Origin: Doryteuthis pealeii
Lineage: Eukaryota > Mollusca > Cephalopoda > Myopsida > Loliginidae
Assembly (NCBI GenBank): GCA_023376005.1
Contig: CM042142.1
Coordinates: 44,922,501-44,986,500 of the forward strand
DNA length: 64,000 nucleotides
Direction: 5' to 3'
Positions 51,957 through 63,399 of the stretch are shown here, piece by piece. The position numbers and the translations under genes are program-made. How positions within the stretch are numbered: position 1 is the stretch's first letter; every line of letters starts with the position of its first letter. The notes below the pieces were generated by a model. The model was not told where the DNA came from and ran no database searches. It saw only the letters and a program-made list of their open reading frames with translations.

Positions 51957-52841
51957 GGCATGAAAAACAAAAAAACTTGGTAGCAATTTCCCACGCCAAA
52001 ACTTAGAGCGGCAAACGCACACTATTACAACTTTTTCAACAGGGCTCAACAAGTTAAGGTATTTTTTATCTGCACCCTTAACAACACTTAACCAACTGTA
52101 ATAAGTAATTGAGAGTTACCTCCCCTATTTTATCATTACCTCTTCTTTGTGGAACTCTTTGGTGTTTCTAAGAGTATATAAGCTCTCAATTAACTGTAAC
52201 ATTATTCTAAGTAAAATAAAGCTTCTTAAGCCTATCCATGCGTTCGTTTATCATTACACTAACCAAACACCTTTGAACTCTTTGTTTGTTTTTTATTATA
52301 TATCCCTGTTTTATATTTTGTTTATATTTACAGTAAATATATTGTAGTACAGAAAGTTGTGTGTCTCCTTTTGTTCAAAAGCAGCACCCTTCTCCTCACT
52401 GCGTTCGAAGTACGGTTTATTCTCCTATAAAACATAGGGTTTAAACAGTGCTTTTCCCGGGGGATAAAAATCCACACAAGGAGGCATAACAAATAAATGA
52501 ATGAATAAATAAATAAAAGTATTTAAAAATCTGTTCAGATTTCCCATGTTTAAGAGTTCATCTATTCGCACATAAAGGTCAGCTGGTGTGTGTATAGATG
52601 CATTAATAATTCCATCTCTTTTCCACTGTTATTCTTAAGACTAATGCCTTTTTTTACATTAATACTCCAAGCCAATCTTTGGTATCAGTAGTGTCCATTC
52701 CTCGTCATCAAAACATTTTATCTATTTTACTCTTTGTTTCTCAGTAGCAGAAAAAATGGCGGGTCAGGGAAAGACAGTTCATGCCTTCAGGGGGACGCAA
52801 TATTTGCCTAACCCAAAAGCTTTTGCGTTACTATAAGTAAA
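51954..52841. other. Unassigned A/T-rich sequence
   Basis: No supported feature; a short (AATA/GAAT)n run is at 52496-52518. Confidence 0.5.
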
Positions 52842-53075
52842 GTTGGCCTAAAGTCGGTATCAGCCAGAGAGTGAGGTAGTCTATCCCCTTGTCACAAGCG
52901 CTAGAATAAGGAGATTGTTTTGGCGTCTGAGGTGGAGCGCCACACCGATCATAAGCTTTTCTTTTTCCGCACAGATCCCTGTGCTACTCATACGCTGAGT
53001 TGGTGAGGGTCAGTATCGAACTCAGAACTTTGTGGTTCCTAGTCGGACGCTCTATCAACTGCGCTAAACCGACCC
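52842..53075 (-). mobile_element. SINE-B, full-length copy
   Basis: Minus strand from 53075: gggtcggtttagcgcagttg (A box), tgagttcgatact (B box), body tgagtagcacagggatctg, and gataccgactttaggcc at 52845. Best-preserved minus copy. Confidence 0.92.
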
Positions 53076-53099
53076 TTGCCTAATTTTTGCCACTATACT

Positions 53100-53340
53100 T
53101 ACCTTGGTTTGGGGGCTTCGGCCTCTCGACCTCTGAGTTAAGTAAAATTAATCGCGTGGTCAGAGAAGGCAACACTCAGGTCGCCCTACCTCTTCATCTA
53201 AAAGGAACATGGCTAGTTTTTTTGCCCGGTGCCTGAGTCACATTAAAAGGGGAATGCCGACAGGAAATACATATTTCTGACACTAACCATTGCATGAGCT
53301 TCGGTTTGTTCGTGGTTCTCCACGTTAAAAAGACCTTTGG
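53100..53340 (-). repeat. GC-rich repeat Q, minus copy
   Basis: Reverse of the 33378 repeat: gcccggtgcctgagtcac and gggaatgccgacagg match, then gcatgagcttcggtttgt and ccacgttaaaaagacctt. 53341-53523 is unassigned, with a short (AC)n run. Confidence 0.6.
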
Positions 53341-53543
53341 TTCGAAAAAGAGATTAGGAAGATACCTACTTATTGGCAGAAAAAACAGACTGCTTGCTAC
53401 AATGGGCGGTTAGATGAAGCTTTGAAAAATCGGAATCAGTATTTATTGGCCCCTAGGAGAGGGCACCAGGCCGAGCTCTTGCACACATACACACACACAC
53501 ACACATACACGGATCCCGACGTTGGCACGCCATTGTTGTTTCT

Positions 53544-54103
53544 TAGTTAGGTTTGGTTTGGTTTGTTTTACGGCATACCAACCTTGGTGGGTCATTTAAT
53601 GCCGACAAAGTTTTGAAATAAATTCATTCTTAATGCATAATACAATTTTGTTTATGAACTCATGTTTTTCTATTCAACCCACAGATGGGACTACCACTCA
53701 GTGAACCAGGGAGTAATGGTGATGAAGGGGTGCTCCACATTCCCCAAACCTCCAGAACTGGAACCTCACAATCAGATAGTGTTTAACGTCATTCCCAGGA
53801 CATGTAGACCCTCAGCCACCGCCTTCTCGTACCCATATAAGAAGGGTTGGGTGTTGTCATAAGTGCAATAGGGTTGGGGCAATTATATAGGTGCTAGGGC
53901 TTGACGTGGCCAGCCGATTGATTGTCTAGCCCAAGAAAAGCCTAAAGTGGAATATTACAAGTCATGGACTTCTCAGCCACCTGAGTTCTATCCTTAAGCA
54001 TCACTGGTCGCAACCCACGGCCAACAGGTGGCCCCATTGGGGGAGTCTTACCCCTCTGCAGAGGTGCATTCAGTGCATTCTAACGCCTCAGTCGACAGGG
54101 CGG
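53544..54103 (-). mobile_element. E retroelement, nearly full-length, 20-bp TSD
   Basis: Flanked by a perfect 20-base duplication, ggcacgccattgttgtttct (53524-53543 and 54104-54123). On the minus strand E begins cgccctgtcgactg and ends gttggtatgccgtaaaac plus an (AAACC)n tail. A long perfect TSD indicates target-primed reverse transcription and a fairly recent insertion. Small internal deletions occur near 53700 and 53930. Confidence 0.95.
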
Positions 54104-54123
54104 GGCACGCCATTGTTGTTTCT

Positions 54124-54847
54124 GTCTACGTTTTTGTTAAAACGGTTACAATTCCCTTTATAATACAAAAATAAGATTCTAAAAAATCTTTAAAAACAAA
54201 AAGACAAAATCTTAAATGCATTTGGGCCACATTTTTCATACCATTTATGACTGCCTTTCATTTCATTTTTTTTTTTTATTCTTCTTCAAGCAAAAAACAA
54301 GTCTGACATTTTTTATTTTTTTATCTATTTTTATTTTTGTCTGAATCTTTTTTCTCTCCTCATCTTTCTGCAGATTTTTATGCAGATTTGGTTCAGACAT
54401 TTTCTGCTTCCATTTGCTTTGATTTCTTGCAGAGTCTCTCTTTTTTACTTATGCGATATTCAATTTTCTCCCCCCCCTCCTCCTCCTCCCCAAATCTTTT
54501 TGTCTTTTTTTTTTTCTTCTTTTTCTTTTCTCTTTTCTTATTTATATATGCCGCGCCGTCATGTCATTTATCCAGACTGAGCTTTTTAGGCTTCTTTTTA
54601 TGCCAGCCATTCTCTATTTGATTTGGGTTTTTTTTTTTACAATTATTTTTCCTCCGTTTTTTTAATTTATTTTTTTTTTTTTTACAATTATTTTTCTTCC
54701 GTTTTTTTTTCTGTCCTCTGTGTTTTTAGATTAATCTGCATTTGGAATTCTATTCCAGACACCCAAAACACAGCCCGATCCCCACTCCAACTCCAATATC
54801 ACCGCCGTCAATGCATTCTTATTATCATTCATCAACTCTTTTGAGAT

Positions 54848-54848
<1 letters not shown>
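54124..54848. repeat. T-rich / pyrimidine-rich low-complexity tract
   Basis: Long T runs (54268-54280, 54508-54540, 54630-54710) and a CCTCCTCC run (54472-54490). A ttttttacaattatttttc phrase is duplicated at about 54634 and 54682. Phe-rich frames are shadows. Confidence 0.8.

Positions 54849-54912
<64 letters not shown>
54849..54912. repeat. (ATT)n microsatellite
   Basis: About 21 ATT units. Confidence 0.95.
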
Positions 54913-54914
<2 letters not shown>

Positions 54915-55002
54915 TACACTCGCTGAACCCGTAAAAGTTCCATAGTTTAATCAGATACAGCCACTAAGGATTAAAGATAAATATGGAATTTTAAAGCCTT
55001 AT

Positions 55003-55004
<2 letters not shown>

Positions 55005-55054
<50 letters not shown>
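55005..55054. repeat. (TA)n microsatellite
   Basis: About 49 bp of TA. Confidence 0.95.
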
Positions 55055-55057
<3 letters not shown>

Positions 55058-55089
55058 TATCCTTATAGACAAAGCGTTTAATATCGTAT

Positions 55090-55250
55090 ATATCTAAATA
55101 TGGCGTTGATTCAACGTCAACAGCACTTTGTGTTTCAATTTCCTGCCTATGGGATCTTCGGACCAAGAGCTCTTGATCTGATGATCGCTTTGGTGAGAAA
55201 TTGACAGCTACCTATTGACACTCACCTACCTCCGTTCCTCTGCACTACAG
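55090..55250 (+). repeat. Single arm of palindrome family P9
   Basis: Shares cctatgggatcttcgg, ggtgagaaattgacagctacc and a cctacctccg end with the 48961-49108 palindrome, in diverged form. 55251-55509 is unassigned. The middle motif is written in part only. Confidence 0.5.
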
Positions 55251-55509
55251 TCATTTTTTGCATCTTGCGAGGAACAGTGAGTATTCATTCGTTTCTTTCG
55301 TCTTTTTCATTCGCTAGTCTCTTCTGAGGATTGTATTTTCTTTTAAAAACACATGAAACTGACAGTAATAATGCTTCCAGAGATGGGCGAGTAAACATTT
55401 GTTCATTTTAGGTTTTATCCAACTCTACTGGCCAGTATTGAGCACCTTTCTTATTAAAACTTTTCGATCGATTTGCTTATTTCATTGAGAGGCATGGACT
55501 GTTATAGAT

Positions 55510-55745
55510 TTATTATGGATCATATGGAAATCTGATCTCTCTGATATAAAGATAAAACGAGAATTCTTCCAAACTGGGACCGTATCAGTGCTACTGTATG
55601 TCTGCACAACTTTGATAATAACAAAACGCTTGGTGAAAAAGCTTGATGGGAACTACACAAGGATGCTGCGTGTTGACTTGAACAAATCTTGGAAGCAGCA
55701 ACCCACAAGAAAGCAGCTGTACGACCGCTTACCAAAGCCATATTA
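55510..55745 (+). mobile_element. (GAT)n-tailed LINE, C-terminal fragment
   Basis: The plus-strand frame with small breaks reads LDGNYTRMLRVDLNKSWKQQ (about 55640-55710) and KKAAVRPLTKAI. It is the same region as 20540-20680. No tail; an E element lies directly after. Confidence 0.7.
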
Positions 55746-55758
55746 ATCTCTTTTAAAT

Positions 55759-56115
55759 TTTCCCAACCCTATTACCCTTATGGCAAGCCCCACCCCTTTT
55801 TATCATATGGATGCTAGAAGGCGGTGGCTGCGGGTCTACATGTCCTGGGAATGACGTTAAACTCTATCTGATGGTGAGGTTCCAGTTTTAGAGGTTTGGG
55901 GAATGTGGAGCACCCCTTCATCACCATTGCTACCTGGTCCACTCTGACCCAGAGTGGTAGTACCTGTTAGGGTCCCATTTATGGGTTAAATAGAAAAATG
56001 TATTTATTTAAAAAAATTGTGTATACATTAAGAATTGTTTTATTTCAAAACTTTATCGGCATTAAATGACCCACTGAGGTTGATATGCCGTAAAACAAAA
56101 CAAACCGAACCAAAC
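55759..56115 (+). mobile_element. E retroelement, 5'-truncated, 11-bp TSD
   Basis: Flanked by ctcttttaaat (55748-55758 and 56116-56126). It starts inside E at cccaaccctattaccc and ends gttgatatgccgtaaaac plus an (AAACC)n tail. 5' truncation with an intact 3' end is typical of LINE-mediated insertion. Confidence 0.93.
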
Positions 56116-56228
56116 CTCTTTTAAATCCCAACATTGTATTTTCACGCAAGTACATTTTTTTTAATCCACAACAAGCAGACTGACACCGTATTTTAAAAAA
56201 TTCAACTGAAATACAAAAACAGATAACA

Positions 56229-57280
56229 TCTTATTATTAGGGAGATTGTGTGTTTGTCTGTCTGTAACCGAAATTATATTACTAAAGTCACAATTCTCTT
56301 TGTTATTTATGTCGCATTCTTCATGATGTTATTTTTACTTAAACTTCAATTATTAATAAAATTGTTTAACATTATTAATAACAGAAATACTGGGGTGAAT
56401 AGTATCTCTGTCGTAAAGGAAAGGAGACAAGACAATTATCAGGTATATAATTGGGTTAACAGTTTATTGGTTTTGGTATTAAATGTGTGAGTATACAATT
56501 GTGTAAATGTCTGTAAGAGGTTGCCAGAGAATTCTCTTGGCGGGATATATATAGGTAATGCAAAAGTACAAGGACACTTATCTTTGTTGTGTCAGCAATG
56601 TCTCGGTGTTGTCCGGTAAGGTCGCTGTGGTTCTGTGATATCTGCTTGTCGGAGTTGACGTGTTTCTCGCACGCGTGCGGACTCTGTTCTTCCGCTAGTG
56701 CCAGCTAGTTCTGTTCCCTTTGCCTGTCGGGCCTGTTCTGATGAATCAGGGTTCAGTGTCTCTGCTCCCTATTGCCCGGACTTCCGGGTGAGGGTAGATA
56801 ACCCAATTTCCAATATTAATACTGTTGACCATATCTACATACAAATAACATGCAATTATATTTATATATACAACAAAATAGCAGTTTACAGTGTGATCAG
56901 GAAGACTAATTTGCATATTGATATTAACATTTTTATTTTAATAAATATGTGCTTAGTATTATTGATTTTTAATTGTTTAGTTTTATCTTAATGAATATGA
57001 GCAGACATCTCGGGGATAAATCTTAAAAGAAATCCACAAAAAAAAAAAATTCTTTATTTCTAATTTAACTAAATAGTTTAATTAGGAAAATTTAGCAATG
57101 AAAGACGGCAGTGATGGAAGAGTAAGTTTCAGTTGTTCTATTTTTTGATTAGACCCCTCTCTGTTTTAAATGTTTTTATCTACATTATTATATAGTTTCA
57201 TTAATCTTTCTAATTTAATGTAATATTTTATTCCATTAAAACTTGAATACTTGCACCCGGAAGGTGCATATATTTGTTAG
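56229..57280 (+). mobile_element. Non-autonomous Helitron H, copy 2, with a nested insertion
   Basis: Starts tcttattattagggagatt after a host A (56228). Ends with the cacccggaaggtg hairpin, spacer and TTAG before T (57281); the first base of CTAG is mutated. Removing 56381-56813 plus one direct repeat leaves a sequence colinear with copy 1 at 646-1292, including taacatgcaattatatttat. Confidence 0.82.
56381..56813 (-). mobile_element. LTR-like insertion (about 430 bp) in the Helitron
   Basis: Flanked by tattaata (56373-56380 and 56814-56821), continuing the Helitron on both sides. GC-richer than the host element. On the minus strand it has a TATA-like acctatatatatcc (about 56555) followed by accaataaactg (about 56470), the order expected in an LTR. 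An inner tggggtgaat / gataaccca pair (56391, 56804) gives TG...CA ends. Whether it is a solo LTR or another element is open, because the direct repeat does not lie at the TG/CA ends. Confidence 0.5.
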
Positions 57281-57344
57281 TTCAAATAAGAATATATATT
57301 AAAGATATATAATTATTTACTATAATTACGGTCAAGTTACGCTG

Positions 57345-57685
57345 AAGCATCGGTTCTTGCAAGATCTCTGAAGATAAGCAGCGATGATCCTGTTTAATAC
57401 TTAACTGGTAGAACACTTAAGTTTGGTTTGGTTGGTTGGGTTTTACGTCATGTCAACCCCTTGGGTTATTTTATGCCGAATACTTCTATTGGTAAAAAAA
57501 ATGTTTAATGCTAACAAAGTTTTGAAATAATTTCATTTTTAATGGATAATACAATTTTGTTTATAAACTCATGTTTTCTATTTAACCCATAGATGGGAGA
57601 ACACTTAAACTATAGCAGGTACTGTAGGCAACTTGAGTCTTTTGTTTATCAAAATGATTTGATTCGGTATTAAATGGTCAAATCA
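57345..57685 (+). mobile_element. SINE-D (head missing) interrupted by E
   Basis: 57345-57420 (gaagcatcggttcttgc, agcagcgatgatcctg) continues at 57598 (agaacacttaaactatagca) as one SINE-D body to about 57685. A truncated E copy occupies the gap. Confidence 0.85.
57421..57597 (-). mobile_element. E retroelement, 5'-truncated, nested in SINE-D
   Basis: TSD agaacacttaa (57410-57420 and 57598-57608). On the minus strand only the last 177 bases of E are present, ending in the tail and (AACC)n. It shows that E inserted after the SINE-D. Confidence 0.92.
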
Positions 57686-57689
57686 TACT

Positions 57690-57884
57690 CAAAGCAGTGA
57701 TTCACACTATATCACAGACGTTAAGCAGCGATGAGCCTGTTCAATATTTAATTAGGTGACCACTTAAGCAATAGCAGGTACTGAAAATAACTTGAATCCT
57801 TTACTTACCAATATGACTTGATTCGTCATTAAATGACCTGAAAAGGGTTGATATACCTTAAGACAAAACAACCAAACCAATCAT
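57690..57884 (+). mobile_element. Second SINE-D body with intact tail
   Basis: ttaagcagcgatgagcctgt, ggtgaccacttaagcaatag, then the tail cattaaatgacc...gttgatata and an (AACC)-like end at 57870-57884. The head is absent; it forms a tandem with the preceding copy. Confidence 0.85.
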
Positions 57885-58508
57885 ACATTGGTTAGTATTT
57901 TAACATAGGCGAACGTTCACTGTGTCAAATAAAACATACGTTGCAAATGATTATAACGAAGATGACTAAAATGGCGAGAGAAGGAAAAAATACATTTACA
58001 GTAATCGCCTGGTGATCGAAGAGAAGTAAAACAACAACACAACAATTGTTTTCAACTTAGAACATTTCACTGTTTATTCTCTGGGGATTCGTTTATTTAA
58101 GGTTCAATCTCGATACTCGTATTGATCTTTTCGTCTCACACTCTCCGATTCCTGCCTATTATTTCTTGGTTGGTTCTATCACTATTGACATTGATCCAAG
58201 ACATCAGTCTGTGATGATTAAAGAAATCACTGGAACCCTTAACAGAAAACAAGGACAAATTTACCACTAAGTTTTGTAGGGAAATAGACTGATACGCAAA
58301 TCCGCAAAGAAAAATTGGAGAAGCTTTTGATGAAAGGAAAAAACAAACTTTTGCTACTAAAAGAAATTTGCTTGTACCAAAATCACAATAATATATCTTG
58401 ACTTGATCCACCTGTAAAATCAGTCTCGACCGTGTCCCCTCTTTACTCTATTCTCTTGGTCTACCGTCACTCTTTATCGGGTAATTATGAACTATTGTTT
58501 AGTAAATT
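57885..58508. other. Unassigned sequence
   Basis: A minus-strand 91-residue frame (58136-58411) has no recognisable domain and no supporting context. Confidence 0.45.
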
Positions 58509-58510
58509 AA

Positions 58511-58790
58511 GGTGTCCTAGAAAATACAGAACCCACAAATTTTGTAATAAAACTGTTAATTTTAACTAGGGTGTTTAGGGTTATGGTTTAGGGTTAGGGT
58601 TGTGTTTGGGGTTACGGTTAGGGTTGGGGTTAGGTTTAGGGTTAGGGTTCTGTTTTTCTGAGACACCCTGTACAGGGCGACCCAGAAAAAAACAGAACCC
58701 AATTTATCTATTTATTTTCCTATTAAACTAACCCTAAACCCTAACCCCAACCGTAACCCTAAACCCCAAACTTAACTTGGTTAACTTGGA
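58511..58790. mobile_element. MITE-T copy 4, rearranged
   Basis: Contains TTAGGG-type repeats (58567-58650) and CCCTAA-type repeats (58731-58775). At 58661-58690 two inverted ends (agacaccctg and cagggcgaccca) meet head to head around TA. The outer ggttatttcc ends are missing, so this is a fragment or rearranged pair. Confidence 0.75.
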
Positions 58791-58814
58791 CTTAGGCTAT
58801 AGGGGTTGCAGAGA

Positions 58815-59150
58815 AGAATATGCCTGCTGAACTTAGCTGTTGTTGTAGTCATGGTAACTTGGTCTTCGTGACCCGGTTGAATCGTAGTAGCCGCTCAGGT
58901 TCTTGGCACTCATTCCTTTTAGAGGTGGAAGAACACACTGCTTTGATCATACCATCTTGGACACCAAGCGATGTCACACCATCCCATACTGGATCGAGAG
59001 TGGCAAAGAGGCCCCTATCCACGCATTTGCATGAGTGGTCCGGCGATCGTAATAAATGCAGACTATTGCGCATGCCTGTTGAGGACGACTTCCGACCACC
59101 GCCACGCCAAATCTCGGATGCCTTGACTTTGGTAAGCTAGGATTAATCAT
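58815..59150 (+). other. Unassigned GC-richer segment open on both strands
   Basis: A 106-residue plus-strand frame (58820-59140) and minus-strand frames of 74 and 81 residues overlap. Base composition is higher in GC than the surroundings and free of simple repeats. I recognise no domain in any frame. It may be an exon remnant or part of an unknown element; codon-level evidence cannot be judged here. Confidence 0.35.
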
Positions 59151-59183
59151 TCCACTTGTATCTTGTCTAGTAAACCTTTCTTT

Positions 59184-59618
59184 GGTTAAATCGAACTTAA
59201 TGGAGCTAAATTCCACCATCGTATCTCACCCCACCGAAAGAAAAAATACCAAACATTCAGGGAATTAACCAAATTTAATGAAATGTTCAGAGTTGATATA
59301 TTAATGAATAAAAGATATAATGCACCAGTTATTTTATTTAAAAGCTTTGACATTTTTTCAAGTCAGTTAACTTATAACCACGTATCCTTGAGACGTAACA
59401 CAGATTCTTAAATATATGTGGTTCCAAGTTAACTGACCTGAAAAAATGTAAAAGTTGTTTTTTAATGAAATAACTGGTTCATTATATCTTTTATTCATTA
59501 ATATATCAACAATGAAAATTTGATTAAATTCGGTTTATTTCCTGATTTTTGGTATTTTTTTCTTTCGGCGGGGTGACATACGATGGTGGAATCTAGGCCT
59601 GTTAAGTTCGATTTAACC
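59184..59618. mobile_element. Foldback element, 435 bp
   Basis: Ends ggttaaatcgaacttaa and its reverse complement. Arms of about 190 bases pair through ccaccatcgtatc.caccc, the taccaaa...cagggaatt motif and atattaatgaataaaagata. The motif is shared with the F elements at 18613 and 63400. No clear 8-bp TSD (ctttcttt against ccttttaa). Confidence 0.85.
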
Positions 59619-59799
59619 CCTTTTAAGCAAAACGCTTATCTAAAATATTCATTGAGTTTTCATTCTGCTTGTATATGAATTAAAACAGTTTTCCTCTTGC
59701 AATCAAAAAATAGGAGAAACTTTATCAATAGAAGCTGTCATATTTTTAATTAAACTTCTAAATTGTTTTAAACTAATCTTTCACAATGCCTACTTTGAA

Positions 59800-60254
59800 T
59801 CAGAATCTACTTCCAATCCGTAGCCGTATCAGTGCTACTCTATGGATGCACTACTTGGAACCTAACGAAGAGCTTAGAGAACAGGTTATAGAAGCTACCT
59901 AATGATACTGCATGATGTCTTGAACAAATCTTAGAACCAACATCCCACAAGAAAACAGTTGTACTGTCACCTGTCTCCTGTTACACAAACCATCCAAATG
60001 AGACAAATAAGAGATGTTGGAGAAACAAGACGAACTCATGAGTGACGTTCTCCTATGGACACCTACACATGAACACAAAGTGTAGGCCAACTAGCAAACA
60101 ACTAAATCAGTCAGCTGATGTGTACGGACCCAGGATGCTGAGCGGAAGACCTTCCAGGCCGATAGGGACTGTTGGAGAGTGAGAGACAGAGACAGAGAGT
60201 CGTGGATATCCTTGTTGCCAGCCTGAACATGATGATGATGATGATGATGATGAT
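59800..60254 (+). mobile_element. (GAT)n-tailed LINE, C-terminal pseudogene with tail
   Basis: Fragments of the same protein end as 20455: LLYGCTTWNLTKSLEN (about 59838-59885), a KTIQMRQIRD-like stretch (about 59990-60020), a GRPSRPIG-like stretch, and finally (ATG/GAT)n at 60228-60254. Many stops and frameshifts. The trinucleotide tail follows directly. Confidence 0.7.
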
Positions 60255-60943
<689 letters not shown>

Positions 60944-61433
60944 ACAGATTGCCTTTTATACACATGGATTAGCTGTTGATACCATGAGTGAGGATTTCTT
61001 AATCAAATAAATTCAAAGTCTCATCCACTCAAATGATAAGTGTCATCGCAAATTCTAAACTGAACTTTTTCCAATTTCATGCTGCTTATTTAAACGGTTC
61101 GAATGTTATCAAGTGTGAATTTGGTGAAAAAAAGAAAGCATTTATCAAATGAAAAAAAAATAGACAAAAATGAAATAGCGAAAATACTTAAATGTCGAAT
61201 AAAGAGAAAAAATAAGGATTTTGTAAAAGTAAAACTACTAATGGAAAAAAAAAGAAGAAATTTGAAAAGCTTATCTAAAACAAATTGAAATTAAAAAGTG
61301 GAATTCAAATAAAAGACTTTCAAATTCTCTGGAAGAAAAAGCTAAAGAAAATATCAATGACCTAATTAAATTTTCAAAATTAAGAAAAAAGAAATTATTT
61401 TTCTCCAATTTTCTGACATTTTGAAATAAAGAT
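60944..61433. other. A-rich unassigned sequence
   Basis: 61103-61288 gives a Lys-rich frame that simply reflects A-rich composition. No element is recognised. Confidence 0.5.
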
Positions 61434-61451
61434 TATATATATATAAATAAA

Positions 61452-61545
<94 letters not shown>
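61434..61545. repeat. Long (TA)n array
   Basis: Nearly uninterrupted TA of about 93 bp (61453-61545) preceded by a short imperfect part. 61546-61846 downstream is A/T-rich and unassigned. Confidence 0.95.
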
Positions 61546-61547
<2 letters not shown>

Positions 61548-61846
61548 AAATGAAAGAAAATAGAATTGTAAAAATTTGCCATGATGTCATACAAGAATAT
61601 AATTTCGTATTTTCCGAATATATCTACCTTTTGCAAAAGTTTTCAGTGAAAACTAATGTTTTTGCCGGAAACTTTAGCACATAACTTTTGGAATTACATT
61701 TTTAAAATTTTTTTTTCCAGATAAAATTAGTTGATTTTCTCATTTTCTCTCCGTTTTTATATTTTGCCTTTTAAATAAAAGATAAATAATTTCATCTTTT
61801 TCTTTTAAAATTTTTGCCGTGGTGCCACAGTCTAAGCTCATCCATA

Positions 61847-63221
<1,375 letters not shown>

Positions 63222-63281
63222 TACAAAATTCACACAAACACTGTTTACTTATTCTAAATAAGTGTTTGTGTGAATTTCGTA
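63222..63281. repeat. 60-bp hairpin
   Basis: aaaattcacacaaacact and agtgtttgtgtgaattt pair around a loop of about 23 bases. Confidence 0.85.
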
Positions 63282-63399
63282 AGTTATTTACGAAATTCTT
63301 TTTTTGTCAAACAGTAAAAGAATGATAAAGAAATATCTAAATAAATACATACATATAGTTGTCGATAGTTTTTTTTAGTAACACTTAGCTTAACAAAGG

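Noticed and set aside
54337..54945. Phe/Ser-rich frames of 66-94 residues
   Set aside because: They translate T-rich and ATT-repeat DNA.
58136..58411. 91-residue minus-strand frame as a gene
   Set aside because: No recognisable motif, no neighbouring exon or promoter evidence; length is within chance for this composition.
59176..59626. 8-bp TSD for the 59 kb foldback
   Set aside because: Flanking octamers ctttcttt and ccttttaa differ at several positions.
61103..61288. Lys-rich 61-residue frame
   Set aside because: Expected by chance from A-rich sequence; no start context or homology visible.
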